Numbered from the stretch's first letter, positions 43,876 through 55,928 are shown. The stretch is 64,000 bases of DNA from Crotalaria pallida (GCA_037953625.1 CM075655.1:71079501-71143500), one strand, 5' to 3'. Notes: a model not told the origin generated them from the sequence alone. Program-made: numbers and translations.

Positions 43876-43939
43876 TTAATCGATTCAGTTGCAGACTACT
43901 CGAGTAGTACTCGATTAAGTTAGTCACTTAATCGATTAA
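43876..43939. repeat. Phased palindrome cluster upstream of LTR E TATA box
   Basis: Cores ATCGAT 43879, CTCGAG 43899, CTCGAT 43910 and ATCGAT 43931: steps 20, 11 and 21 bp. They lie about 80-140 bp upstream of the minus-strand TATATAA at 43791-43797. The 20-then-11 step also occurs in the other cluster of this LTR. Confidence 0.8.
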
Positions 43940-44303
43940 GTTGGTACAACACATGTTCAAAACTTGTTTTCTCAAAATCCAACCTTTCCTTTAAAACCTT
44001 TAAGCCACCTATTGATTCTAGGTTAAGTGAAAACTCAAATTATGATTAAATCATGACTTATGAATGAGATTCACTACCCTCTATAATAATCTACCCAAAT
44101 AAAAAACCTATGAAGCTTGAGAGGCAAAAGATAAAAGAAATACAAATACACTCAAACTTAGGTCTTCATGAGCTTGCTTTCTCTCTTCTTCATTTGATGT
44201 TTGTTGTTGCTTGTTGAGCTTGAAACTTGATCAACACTTGTAGCTTGTTCAAAAACACTTTGTCATTATCAAAACATTCATCATGTTCATCATGGAACTA
44301 ACA

Positions 44304-44759
44304 GGAACGATCCTTGGCTGGACTAGGGAAGGAGCATCGAGCTTCGGGCACCCGACACAGCCACGGGTGGCGATAACGGCTCCGGTGAGAATCGCGAGCC
44401 CTTCAACAACAACAACAGCAGCGGCGGAACCAAGAACAAGAGAGGGAGAGGCTATGGCGGCTAGAGGAGAAGTTCGCGATCTGTTGCCGGGGGTGGGTCA
44501 CGGTGGCGGTATAGCAGCTAAGAGGGATGAGAGCAGGGCCGGCGGCTGAAGTTACAGGGGGGTCGCAATCTGGTTTTGGGTCTAGGAAAGAGGAGAAGGT
44601 GGTTGGGCGCAGTGAAGAAGATGAAAGAGAGGTCGCAGGGTGGAGGTTGAGGGCGGCGGCAATGGGCAGAGGAGGGAGAGAGAACATGGGGAGAGAGATC
44701 AAGAGGGGGAGGGGGTGACAGCGGCTCAACAGAAGTAGTAGGGACAACGTGGCGGTGGG
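44304..44759 (-). mobile_element. LTR G, second segment (GC-rich leader)
   Basis: Continues G after LTR E. GCTCCGGTGAGAATCGCGAG and the preceding CGAGCTTCGGGCACCCGACA align with 5605-5700 of the 3597 LTR. Open frames on both strands are GC-biased and not conserved, so no gene is called. Interrupted at 44760 by element C. Confidence 0.75.
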
Positions 44760-45432
44760 TGTAACGCTCCTTGTATATCATCTTACTTTATAAGAAAAGT
44801 AATAAGTTTATGAATATTTGGACTTGTTATCGTTGGAAAAAGATCTGAAAATAAGAATTTTCCCTTCCCTTGAAAATTCCTTTTCACAAACACTTGATTA
44901 ATAATGAAATTGACTAACAAAATCAGAGTTTGCGGAAACATAGTAAAATAGTCATATTATACTCTCAAAATGTATCAAGTGTAACAAGTCCAGGGATGCC
45001 AAATAAATATTATTATGAAACCAAATTCATCTTATGATACCTCTTTCAAAATGTGTATCATATAAATACTATTAAAAACATAGATGTTATAGAGCTGGTC
45101 ACTGGTCCTCTGTCCAAACATTTATCTTGCCGGATCCTCGATATCTGCACAACGGGTTCCCAACCCACACTTTATACACTCTGCATGCACCTAAGGGACA
45201 TCTCCCTTTACTGATTCTTGTGCAAGCTAGATGCACGATCAACACCTAATAAGGGCATGGGGGTTAGCTATACATATTCGCATAATCAAATGAGAATAAA
45301 ACTAACATCCACAAGTCAACATGTAGCAAATCATGATGCATAATCATATGAGCACACCCGGTTAATCATAATAATTCTTTCAATGCAGGTGGCATGATGC
45401 ATGATTTCCTTCCACAGCTGAGGCCTCTAAAA

Positions 45433-46130
45433 GTCCATATTGGACGTCCATCCAATACACCGTTCTGTTCCTGGAACACTGACATTCGTTCCCAGAACGT
45501 AATGCAAAACCATACTTGGATAAATACGCATCACTCCCAGAGCGTGCACCACGTTCCCAGAACGTGTAGCAAACCATACTTGGATAAATACGCATCACTC
45601 CCAGAGTGTGCACCACGTTCCCAGAACGCATACGTTCCCAGAACGATAAAAACCAGGTCCCGGACACTGGCCACATATCTATAATGTGTCATCAAGTAGG
45701 TTGCATATCAATGTGTTCCCAGAACACTAACATACGTTCTCAGAACGTATATAACCAGGTCCCAGACACTGGCCACATATCTATAATGTGTCATCAAGTA
45801 GGTTACAAATTTGGTACTCCCGGAGTACCCTCCTAATATTCCCAGAATATGATAAACGTTCCTACCAACCAAACTTCCATTCTATATGAATGCACAATCA
45901 TCAAGGTTGGTTTTATCTTTAATTCCATTATTATACCAATGTGTTCCCAGAACAGTAACATACGTTCCCAGAACGTGTCACAAACCATACTTGGAATATA
46001 ATCATGCATCACTCCCAGAGTGTGCATCACGTTCCCAGAACGTGTCCAAGAAACCATGTCCCAGACAATGGCCACATTCCCAGTATGTGTCATCAAGTAG
46101 GTTGCATCAGTTTGGTACTCCTAGAGTACA
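45433..46130 (-). repeat. Hairpin array with constant CCA loop, left copy
   Basis: About 20 short inverted repeats, most with a 3-nt centre CCA: CACGTTC-CCA-GAACGTG (45550-45566), ATACGTTC-TCA-GAACGTAT (45732-45750), GGTACTC-CCG-GAGTACC (45813-45829), ATATTC-CCA-GAATAT (45836-45850), GTGTTC-CCA-GAACAC, CACTC-CCA-GAGTG, and CCAGGTC-CCA-GAC with CTGG (45755-45772) against CCATGTC-CCA-GAC with ATGG (46054-46071). Stems differ but stay complementary. The array is downstream of the TATA box in element orientation, hence in the transcribed LTR part. Confidence 0.85.
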
Positions 46131-47785
46131 GGGTCATGTTCCCATTAATTCCATTATTATGACTTAGAAAAACACAACTTCTGAATGATATCTTGAGGTA
46201 TGGCTTTACTCATAAAATTCACCTTTAAATTTAAATTTAACATATGCTCATAGACCTGGATTGAGAGAATATAATCATTGGTATTAGAAACCCTTATTCA
46301 AAAACTTAACTTTTATTAAGTTTCAGGAACTAACCGGTTACATCATCACCTAACCGGTTAGAATTACAGACCTGAATATAAAACCACTGATTTTCAAAGA
46401 ATCATTTCTTGGATTCTCTACTCAATCCAATAACAAGGCCTTAGCATAACAGAATACCTCAAGTTCAACACATAATATCATTCAAAAGATCTAAGTCATA
46501 ATCCAATTTCATTTATGCATAATTTCTTCTTGAAATTATCCTTTGATATTAAGGTATTAACTCATCACCTCCAATCTAAACCAAACAGTGCTCAAACACA
46601 TAGTTTTAGATTGGTCTTTGTATGAAATTCTAGCTTAAACTTGAGTACAAATGGTATGGATACTTAGCCAATTTCAGAAATTCATTTTCTTTGAAAATTG
46701 ACAGTATCTAACCGGTTACAAATTTCGACTAACTGGTTAGATTAGGCAGAACATACACTGAAAAATGAGGTTTTTCACACCATTTTCTACCATACTCAAA
46801 TTTAACCAATTTCATTCATAAATAGAGTTCACGTACCTTAATTCTAGTGTGTTCAACTACAGAAACCTATCTATATTGCTTGCATTCAATTTAGATACTC
46901 AAATTGCACATAATTGCACATATTTCACAACTTAATGCATCAATTCACATAATATCCAATTAAGTCATGAAATCAACATCAACATAGCTTGCATGCATCC
47001 AGATAACATTGCTCAAAACAACAATTGAGCTCAAATTGGCCTCCAAGCCATTTAACCATTTTAACTTATGCCCTTTGAGTCTCTTGGTGACTCATCCTAT
47101 ATTCTACCACAATTTATCCTCATTCTAGAAAATAGTAAGCTTCCCCCTTACCTTAGATTCGTGCTTGATGAATCTAATCACTGGAATTTGCCAGATCTCC
47201 CCAGAATCCACAATCTCCATTTCCAGTCCACAACAGGTTTGACAGGGTCCAAAAACTACAAGATTTGACACATGAATTGGATAAACAAATTGGGGAAAAC
47301 CATCAACACTCAATCTATGCAACATGCACTACAGATTTGAACTGATTTGAGACTCAAAAAGTGCATGTGCTTACCCAAATCGAAGTCCAAAGCAAGCTCC
47401 ATAAACTCAGAATCAGTGTTGACAGCTCCAACACCCTTACTTTGAAAGCTTCGTTCTCTTGATTCAGGGACTCTCAACTCACAATCTTTATATCAATACA
47501 AAGCCCTTGATGTGAGCTTTGTAACAGTGTATCACTCATGTTCTAACTCTCAGAAACGAAGGAGAATTTCAGAGACGAACTTACAAACCCTAAACAGAGC
47601 TTCAACCCTAAATTCAGAGAATCAACCCCAAATCCTTCAGCAATCCAGCCTTTTATAGACGAATTGGAGTAACATGCAAGGCGACACGTCTATCTCCACT
47701 CAAGGAAGGAAGAAATCGTGGCAATTTCTGGGTTAATTCGGTGATTACTCATCAAACGCACTAATCCCAATTTCTGAGTTCATCG

Positions 47786-47818
47786 TGTAACCGGTTACAC
47801 AGCCCTTCTAACCGGTTA
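47786..47818. repeat. Phased palindrome pair, TAACCGGTTA type (left C LTR)
   Basis: TGTAACCGGTTACA (47786-47799) and TAACCGGTTA (47809-47818), centres 21 bp apart. It duplicates the pair at 54631-54663. Further pairs lie in the same LTR near 46329-46365 and 46711-46740 (the second with one changed base). Confidence 0.85.
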
Positions 47819-48084
47819 CATACTGATAAAATTCAAAAATTAATAATTTAATTACTCTTTCTTCAAAAACTCTTTTAATATTGCAATTAGGTCTCAACCC
47901 AAGGACTAAATTACAATATTCACATTTTTGTACAAAATAACCATATAAAAATATATCTCATATTTTTATATATAAAACACATAATGTACAAAAACTAAAA
48001 CCTTCAAAACTAATATAAATCAATTATAAATTAATCGTTATAATTAATTTCTCGGTTATTTGGGAGACGAAAATTAGGGGTGTT

Positions 48085-51000
48085 TTTATACTAGAAACTT
48101 CATCTTGTTCCCAAAAATTTGTTCTTTAGGTTCCTCCCCCACTTAAAAGAGTTTCGATATAATCCTTGTATTTTGAAACGTTTCAAATAAAACCCTTCAG
48201 GAAAAACTTTCCAAACTAAACCACAAGGATTTTTCGTATAAAACTCTTATGTGAAAGAATTTCTTTTAAAAGAAATACTCTTTTGAATAATACACTTCAC
48301 ATAAATATTTTTCAAACAAAACACTTTCTAATAAACTTTTTGGAAAAACTTTTCGGGTTGCGCACTCTGATCTCTCGAGCACGATCAAAGAAACATTTGT
48401 ACGACTTTATTCCTTAATAGTTTGAGACATTAGGGTGATCAGTCCTAATATTCAAACCATTAACAACAAAGTCATCCCTTTCAGATATAATCTTTCGCAA
48501 GAAAGATCATACGACAGGTCTTTAAGTTAGATGAACTTAAAGATAGGGTAATTATCAATATTAGACTTAGTTAGATAGTCAAGTTCTAGAGACATTTCCG
48601 TTGGGGAGACAAAAATTTGTCCTATCCCGGTGGTTGTTAATCTCTCTAGCCATAACTGATCTTTCTATTTCTGTAGTGTCCACAGATATTATCACATCCA
48701 ACTGTGATAAGGGTTTTGATCATAGAAAGATTGGAGTTGAACTTCCAACAGGATATTGATATTCTTAAACAATTAGATTAGCGTAATCGAAAACATTTAA
48801 CTACGTTAACTCAGATCAAAGGAAGAGATAGGCTTGGGTTGTCTACGTCAGGATCACACTCAACTCTCATCTCAGCCGGTGAATTCTTCTCGTGCTAGAT
48901 TCGTCCATTCTTTTCTCACCTTTTTCCTTCAAGACAATTCGGTGAATAATACTCCAGCTTCCTACAATCGGAATTGACTATTCCCTTAGATACATCACAA
49001 CTAAACTCAAAGTGATGTGCCTCACAGTTTTCACCTTGAGATGGATGATTGTTCCCTTACCCATTTCCTCCTTAGTCACTTTTCTTTAGTCGAGGATTCT
49101 TTAACCTTGATAGTTGATAGCTGACTTGGGTTCGAACATAATCTATTCTTGAAGTTCATGCCTTTGGATTTCTCATCTAGGTTGTTCTAAACAATATTTC
49201 ATAAATCTCTTGCCTTCATAATATATTTTCTAATATCCACAATCCTGACTTTAATTCCAAAGATTAAGTCTCATTTGTCTCTTTCAACTCCTCATCTTCG
49301 GGTTGTAATTCACGAATCCGATTCAGGAATTCGTTGGTGATTGGCAACATTCCCAATCTAATACTAGAGGGTTCCTCTTGGGTTACCAGACTTAGGTCTC
49401 TGAATTCCTCAATCAGAATATCCCCCTTGACCATCATTGAGCTCACAGAAATAGCCTTTCAGCTCAAATCGTCTGCAACTACGTTTGCTTATGCCAGGAT
49501 GATAATGGAGCTCAAACCCATAATCTTTAAGAAACTCCATCCATCGCTTTTATTTTACATTCAACTCTTCCTCTTCTTATTGTCATTCATACTTTCAAAC
49601 TCCAAACTTGTTCATGAATCACAACCTTCTTATCTTAGTATCTATTGACTCTTTTGCATTATCCAGCTCAATTTTCTACCTTCTCCTGATTGGAGTATCT
49701 CCCTAATTTTAACTCTTGATTAGTCCATAAATATTACGATTCAATCCTCTTAAATCATTTTCAATGATGAATCAAGGCATTAAGTTATTTTATCACACTA
49801 AATCCTTCCTTAAATTTTAGTTAGGTAATTGACATTGAGTTTGGATTAGAGAAAAATGTTTATTGATGCCAAAAGTTACTTCACAATTGACTTAAATTTT
49901 TATTTTAAACTTTCAGTTTCTAACCGGTTACAAGAAACTCTAACCGGTTATGAAGTATAGTTTTAGAAATAAAACCAAAGAACTTTCAAAAACCATTTTC
50001 TTTACATCGTCCAATCCAACTCAAAATAGGATTTGATCATAATCTAATACCTTGATTCCAACTGAATTCATCACTGAAATGATTTAAATCATAGTCTACT
50101 CACAATTTCCATAATTCCTCTTGGACTAATCATATTATGTTGGGGTATAATCCATCACTACCCCACCATAATTAAACAACATCCTATCATTCAATACCAT
50201 CAGTTGATCTTTCCATGTCAACTTGGTCAAAGGCCATGCGATCTTAAAAATCCTTAAATACTCCGGCGATAGTACCCAGCCAGCCCCAAGAACTTCTTAC
50301 TTTAAAGATCGCATGCCCTGCGAACTTAACTTCGCTCAACCAAAACTCATATTTGGTGAACTTAGCACACAACTACTCCTCTTGCAGGATTCTCAACACA
50401 ATCCTGAGATGTTTTTCATGCTCCTCCGGATTCTTAGGATAAACTACAAACGAATCCAAATATAATCTAAAGGTCCAGTTCTTCTAATCCATAAAAGAAC
50501 AGGTGCATTAGTCAATCCGAACGACATTATTTCCTAATCATAATGTCCGTATCGAGATCAAAAATGCAGTCTTAAGTGTATCCCTGCCCCGAATCCTGAT
50601 TTGGGGTTAATCCAATCGCCAATCAATCTTAGAAAACACTTAGACTCCTTTAACCTGGTCCAACCAATCCTTTTAGCAACTTCTCTACGTGTTTCTCCCA
50701 TTTGACCATTCCCGATGGTACCATATTATAAAGGTAGTAGAGATAGAATCAGTTTCAATAATTAACTTGATTCCAAACTCTATCGCTTTATTCAAAGGTA
50801 AACCTGACATCATTTCTTGTAATCAAGATTTCTTTGACCCCCTTATTCCTTTACTGCTGCCCAGAAGCAACCACATGGGTCCATTGGATTCCAGATTCGA
50901 AACTTGGGAATCCCGATACAGGGTTGTTCTATCATCATTAATCATGATCACTTGATCTCTCGGCTTCCAAACCGTGCTTAAGATCAGATGTAATCATGAC

Positions 51001-51601
51001 ACAGGTAGATAGACAAAGTCTAATACCTTAATAGAACGATTCAGACATACCTTGGAAACAACTACAAGAAGATTTGTAGGAGTCTCCACTTTGAGGTAGC
51101 AGATTGGGTAAGGCATAGAGCAACTTTGATCACTACCCTTATCCAAAAGGAACAAAAGAAAGGATAGCTTTAGAGTTTAACAAACTCAACAAGGTTGATC
51201 TTTAAGAAGATAACTGCCCTACACTCGGTCTGAAAAGTTGATTAACTTTAACATGAGTGAGGGTAAACACTCCTCCTCAGAGTCAAGGACTTAACTACCA
51301 CTCCTTAAGATTTCCTTATAACTGGTTCTATGAGAACGGAATAAACCAACACTATAGTTTTAGGTTTACCACATGTCTAAAGAGAAGCATACAACTATCA
51401 TACTTCTACTTAGACTACATAGAACATTTCTTAATAACATAATGAGCCACTTATCTAGAGCCATTTCCCATAACCTTAGCTCTAGTTTGGAAGTATATGA
51501 AAGCATACTTCCCAGGAAACATTGCAGATATCGATGACCAGCGTATTGGACCACACACCCAAGGACCAAGAGTCAGGACCATTGCTCTGATACCATAAAA
51601 A
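48085..51601 (-). pseudogene. pol: Element C interior: remnants of pol, RT active site deleted
   Basis: Read on the minus strand. 50700-50350 corresponds to RT (KTAF, a YLDSFVVYPKNPEEHEKHLRIV stretch in which the FIDD catalytic segment is missing). About 50330-50240 corresponds to the RT C-terminal SFLGLAGYYR region, and 49560-49470 to the end of RNase H (RWMEFLKDY.FELHYHPG). 49446-49264 continues as the linker MSSMMVKGDILIEEFRDLSL, closely like 63228-63300 of element D. Between 49840 and 50160 a piece of a related LTR (with ACCGGT cores at 49923 and 49943) is inserted. No integrase and no clear gag. AAGTGGGGGAGGAACC on the minus strand (48129-48144) may be the old polypurine tract. Confidence 0.7.
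51584..51595 (-). other. Element C primer-binding site (initiator Met tRNA)
   Basis: Minus strand TGGTATCAGAGC, the standard complement to the plant initiator-Met tRNA 3' end, six bases from the LTR. It fixes the orientation of element C. Confidence 0.9.
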
Positions 51602-52284
51602 TGTAACGCTCCTTGTATATCATCTTACTTTATAAGAAAATTAATAAGTTTATGAATATTTGGACTTGTTATCGTTGGAAAAAGATCTGAAAATAAGAAT
51701 TTTCCCTTCCCTTGAAAATTCCTTTTCACAAACACTTGATTAATAATGAAATTGACTAACAAAATCAGAGTTTGCGGAAACATAGTAAAATAGTCATATT
51801 ATACTCTCAAAATGTATCAAGTGTAACAAGTCCAGGGATGCCAAATAAATATTATTATGAAACCATATTCATCTTATGATACCTCTTTGAAAATGTGTAT
51901 CATATAAATACTATTAAAAACATAGATGTTATAGAGCTGGTCACTGGTCCTCTGCCCAAACATTTATCTGGCCGGATCCTCGATATCTGCACAACGGGTT
52001 CCCAACCCACACTTTATACACTCTGCATGCACCTAAGGGACATCTCCCTTTACTGATTCTTGTGCAAGCTAGATGCACGATCAACACCTAATAAGGGCAT
52101 GGGGGTTAGCTATACATATTCGCATAATCAAATGAGAATAAAACTAACATCCACACGTCAACATGTAGCAAATCATGATGCATAATCATATGTGCACACC
52201 CGGTTAATCATAATAATTCTTTCAATGCAGGTGGCATGATGCATGATTTCCTTCCACAGTTGAGGCCTCTAAAAGTCCATCTTG

Positions 52285-52980
52285 GACGTCCATCCAATAC
52301 ACCGTTGTGTTCCCGGAACACTGACATTCGTTCCCAGAACGTAATGCCAAACCATACTTGGATAAATACGCATCACTCCCAGAGCGTTCACCACGTTCCC
52401 AGAACGTGTAGCAAACCATACTTGGATAAATACGCATCACTCCCAGAGTGTGCACCACGTTCCCAAAACGCATACGTTCCCAGAACGCATAAAAACCAGG
52501 TCCCGGACACTGGCCACATATCTATAATGTGTCATCAAGTAGGTTGCATATCAATGTGTCCCCAGAACACTAACATACGTTCCCAGAACGTATATAACCA
52601 GGTCCCAGACACTGGCCACATATCTATAATGTGTCATCAAGTAGGTTACAAATTTGGTACTCCCGGAGTACCCTCCTCATATTCCCAGAATATGATAAAC
52701 GTTCCTACCAACCAAACTTCCATTCTATATGAATGCACAATCATCAAGATTGGTTTTATCTTTAATTCCATTATTATACCAATGTGTTCCCAGAACACTA
52801 ACATACGTTCCCAGAACGTATCACAAACCATACTTGGAATATAATCAAGCATCACTCCCAGAGTGTGCATCACGTTCCCAGAACGTGTCCAAGAAACCAT
52901 GTCCCAGACAATGGCCACATTCCCAGAATGTGTCATCAAGTAGGTTGCATCAGTTTGGTACTCCTAGAGTACAGGGTCAT
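52285..52980 (-). repeat. Hairpin array with constant CCA loop, right copy
   Basis: Copy of 45433-46130. It shows small compensations relative to the left copy: TGTTCC-C-GGAACA here against TGTTCC-T-GGAACA, and CACATTC-CCA-GAATGTG here against CACATTCCCAGTATGTG there. CATATTC-CCA-GAATATG (near 52678-52694) has a longer stem than on the left. Confidence 0.85.
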
Positions 52981-53178
52981 GTTCCCATTAATTCCATTAC
53001 TATGACTTAGAAAAACACAACTTCTGAATGATATCTTGAGGTATGACTTTACTCATAAAATTCACCTTTGAATTTAAATTTAACATATGCTCATAGACCT
53101 GGATTGAGAGAATATAATCATTGGTATTAGAAACCCTTATTCAAAAACTTAACTTTTTTTTTTAAGTTTCAAGTACTA

Positions 53179-53583
53179 ACCGGTTACATCATCACCTATC
53201 CGGTTAGAATTACAGACCTGAATATAAAACCACTTATTTTCAAAGAATCTTTTCTTGGATTCTCTACTCAATCCAATAACAAGGTCTTAGCATAACATAA
53301 TACCTCAAGTTCAACACATAATATCATTCAAAAGATCTAAGTCATAATCCGATTTCATTTGTGCATAATTTCCTCTTGAAATTATCCTTTGATATTAAGG
53401 TATTAACTCATCACCTCCAATCTAAACCAAACAGTGCTCAAACACATAGTTTTAGATTGGTCTTTGTATGAAATTCTAGCTTAAACTTGAGTACAAATGG
53501 TATGGATACTTAGCCAATTTCAGAAATTCATTTTCTTTGAAAATTGACAGTATCTAACCGGTTACAAATTTCGACTAACCAGT
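53179..53583. repeat. Two palindrome pairs in transcribed part of C LTR
   Basis: ACCGGT at 53179 with TCCGGT at 53199 (20 bp apart), and ACCGGT at 53557 with ACCAGT at 53578 (21 bp apart). In the left LTR copy the first pair is intact on both sides (46329-46365). Confidence 0.75.
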
Positions 53584-54495
53584 TAGATTAGACAGAACAT
53601 ACACTGAAAAATGAGGTTTTTCACACCATTTTCTACCATACTCAAATTTAACCAATTTCATTCATAAATAGAGTTCACATACCTTAATTCTAGTGTGTTC
53701 AACCACAGAAACCTATCTATATTGCATGCATTCAATTTAGATACTCAAATTGCACATAATTGCACATATTTCACAACTTAATGCATCAATTCACATAATA
53801 TCCAATTAAGTCATGAAATCAACATCAACATAGCTTGCATGCATCCAGATAACATTGCTCAAAACAACAATTGAGCTCAAATTGGCCTCCAAGCCATTTA
53901 ACCATTTTAACTTATGCCCTTTGAGTCTCTTGGTGACTCATCCTATATTCTACCACAATTTATCCTCATTCTAGCAAATAGTAAGCTTCCCCCTTACCTT
54001 AGATTCGTGCTTGATGAATCTAATCACTGGAATTTGCCAGATCTCCCCAGAATCCACAATCCCCATTTCCAATCCACAATAGGTTTGACAGGGTCCAAAA
54101 ACTACAAGATTTGACACATGAATTGGACAAACAAATTGGGGAAAACCATCAACACTCAATCTATGCAACATGCACTACAGATTTGAACAGATTTGAGACT
54201 CAAAAAGTGCATGTGCTTCCCAAATCGAAGTCCAAAGCAAGCTCCAGAAACTCAGAATCAGTGTTGACAGCTCCAACACCCTTACTTTGAAAGCTTTGTT
54301 CTCTTGATTCAGGGACTCTCAACTCACAATCTTTATATCAATACAAAGCCCTTGATGTGAGCTTTGTAACAGTGTATCACTCATGTTCTATCTCTCAGAA
54401 ATGAAGGAGAATTTCAGAGACGAACTTACAAACCCTAAACAGAGCTTCAACCCTAAATTCAGAGAATCAACCCCAAATCCTTCAGCAACCCAGCC

Positions 54496-54502
54496 TTTTA
54501 TA
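54496..54502 (-). promoter_or_regulatory. TATA box of element C
   Basis: Minus strand CGTCTATAAAAGGCTG. About 130-165 bp downstream of the palindrome pair at 54631-54663. Followed by a leader rich in A and TC. Confidence 0.75.
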
Positions 54503-54630
54503 GACGAATTGGAGTAACATGCAAGGCAACACGTCTATCTCCACTCAAGGAAGGAAGAAATCGTGGCAATTTCTGGGTTAATTGGGTGATTACTCATCAA
54601 ACGCACTAATCCCAATTTCTGAGTTCATCG

Positions 54631-54663
54631 TGTAACCGGTTACACAGCCCTTCTAACCGGTTA
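54631..54663. promoter_or_regulatory. U3 palindrome pair TAACCGGTTA, element C
   Basis: TGTAACCGGTTACA (54631-54644, perfect 14-bp palindrome) and TAACCGGTTA (54654-54663), centres 21 bp apart. On the minus strand they are directly followed by a region with TTAGTGCGTTTGATGAGT that is conserved in element D after its CTCGAG pair. Confidence 0.85.
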
Positions 54664-54932
54664 CATACTGATAAAATTCAAAACATAATAATTTAACTAC
54701 TCTTTCTTCAAAAACTCTTTTAATATTGCAATTAGGTCCTAACCCAAGGACTAAATTACAATATTCACATTTTTGTACAAAATAACCATATAAAAATATA
54801 TCTCATATTTTTATATATAAAACACATAATGTACAAAAACTAAAACCTTCAAAACTAATATAAATCAAATATAAATTAATCGTTATAATTAATTTATCGG
54901 TTATTTGGGAGACGAAAATTAGGGGTGTTACA

Positions 54933-55090
54933 GTGGCGGCGCGTGTTGATGGAGAAGGTGGCGCGAGCTCGGCGATGGCTGGCGGCTTGGCGGTGGTGAG
55001 AGGGAGAGGTGGGGGTTTAGGGCCGGCGGCCCTTCACAATGAAGAAGGAGAAGTTGGGGGGGGGGGGGGTTTCGAACCCCATACTCTTTT
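54933..55090 (-). mobile_element. LTR G, third segment
   Basis: GC-rich continuation of G after element C, ending with a G run and GGGTTTCGAACCCC, the counterpart of GGGGGTTTCGACCCCC at 6004-6020. Beyond this the similarity to the 3597 LTR stops. Confidence 0.6.
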
Positions 55091-55928
55091 ATTTTATTTT
55101 TTTTTTAATTTATTTATTTATTTATTATTATTATTATTGGTAGTAGTAATGTATGTTAGTATTATTTTAAAATTACTAATAAATATTTTTTTAAACATAT
55201 ATACTAATACACACTTTTATTTATTTATTTATTTTTAATTACAGTAAATTTTATTGTAAACTAAATACTCATAAGAAAGACATAAAGCTAAAACCTTGGA
55301 AGTATTAACATAATTTACTATCGAATATATCAAAATCAAATTAAAGAAGAGAAATCATATTCATTTATTTATATATTTTATTATTATTATTTTTAATAGG
55401 GTAATTACTTCAAATGAATTTACTTTTAAAAAAAATATAATTAGATATACTTTCACAATTAGATATACTTTTAAAAAATATTATTATTATTTATTTATTT
55501 ATTTATTTTTAATTACAGTAAATACCTTCAATAAAAGAAAACTTAAACTGGGACGAAATATAGTTATAATTGGGTCTTTCTAACATATGCACCAAGTGCA
55601 TAGAATAAACAAACAATAATGATAAACATGTGTTGAAAATTTAAACAATCATTTTTTTATTCACTAAACATATCAATTTTTCATGAATATTTACTTTTTA
55701 ACATTTGTTTATCCTTTGAACCTAGTACTTATATAATACATATTTCTATTTTTATTTCAACTATTTCTAACATTTTGTTCAAACTCCGCCTCAAAAACTT
55801 CTTTATTTTTAAACTTCTTTAATCATGGAATTAACTACTTTTGTAGCTCGTGTGAGTTTTGAGAAAGTCCTTATTTTAAAAAAAATGTTATTTAAACTTT
55901 GTTGTTAAAATTTTTTTTATTTACAAAT
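55091..55928. other. AT-rich stretch, no gene
   Basis: Long T/A tetranucleotide runs (TTATTTATTTATTT). The phrase ending TTTTTAATTACAGTAAAT occurs twice (55205-55250 and 55488-55530). This may be the remaining U3 of G, too diverged to prove. I see nothing else. Confidence 0.4.

Larger units (their letters stand above)
42699..44303 (-). mobile_element. LTR E: solo copia (SIRE-like) LTR, 1605 bp, TSD GGAAC
   Basis: Flanked by GGAAC (42694-42698 and 44304-44308), and the host LTR G resumes exactly after it. On the minus strand it begins TGTTAGTTCCATGATGAACA and ends near AACCCCCCCTTCTAGGTG and TATTCCTAGG; the last bases are not the canonical CA, so the end may be mutated or off by a few bases. 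Minus-strand TATATAA is at 43791-43797. No coding sequence. Two palindrome clusters are present. Confidence 0.75.
44760..48084 (-). mobile_element. Element C 3' LTR (left copy)
   Basis: Minus orientation. Matches 51602-54929 throughout, but the last three bases of the outer terminus (ACA on the plus strand) are replaced, so the junction with the interior reads GGGGTGTTTTTATAC. This indicates damage or rearrangement at the polypurine-tract side. Confidence 0.85.
44760..54932 (-). mobile_element. Element C: Tekay-like Ty3/gypsy retrotransposon, 10.2 kb, decayed
   Basis: Near-identical LTRs of about 3.3 kb (44760-48084 and 51602-54932; about 98% by eye in the parts compared). An initiator-Met primer-binding site is next to the right-hand copy on the minus strand (51584-51595), so the element runs right to left. 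Flanks are GTGGG (44755-44759) and GTGGC (54933-54937), a TSD with one difference. The interior keeps only damaged RT/RNase H pieces on the minus strand and a fragment of another LTR. It sits in LTR G. The family is the same as element D by LTR landmarks. Confidence 0.85.
51602..54932 (-). mobile_element. Element C 5' LTR (right copy), 3331 bp
   Basis: Plus-strand ends TGTAACGCTCC and GGGGTGTTACA. On the minus strand: U3 with paired palindromes (54654-54663, 54631-54644), TATAAAA (54496-54502), a leader with two more palindrome pairs (53557/53578, 53179/53199), then the hairpin array (52285-52980) before the primer-binding site. Confidence 0.9.

Noticed and set aside
44283..44781. Open frames in a GC-rich segment
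   Set aside because: Equivalent leader of LTR G; no conservation of frame with the 3597 LTR.
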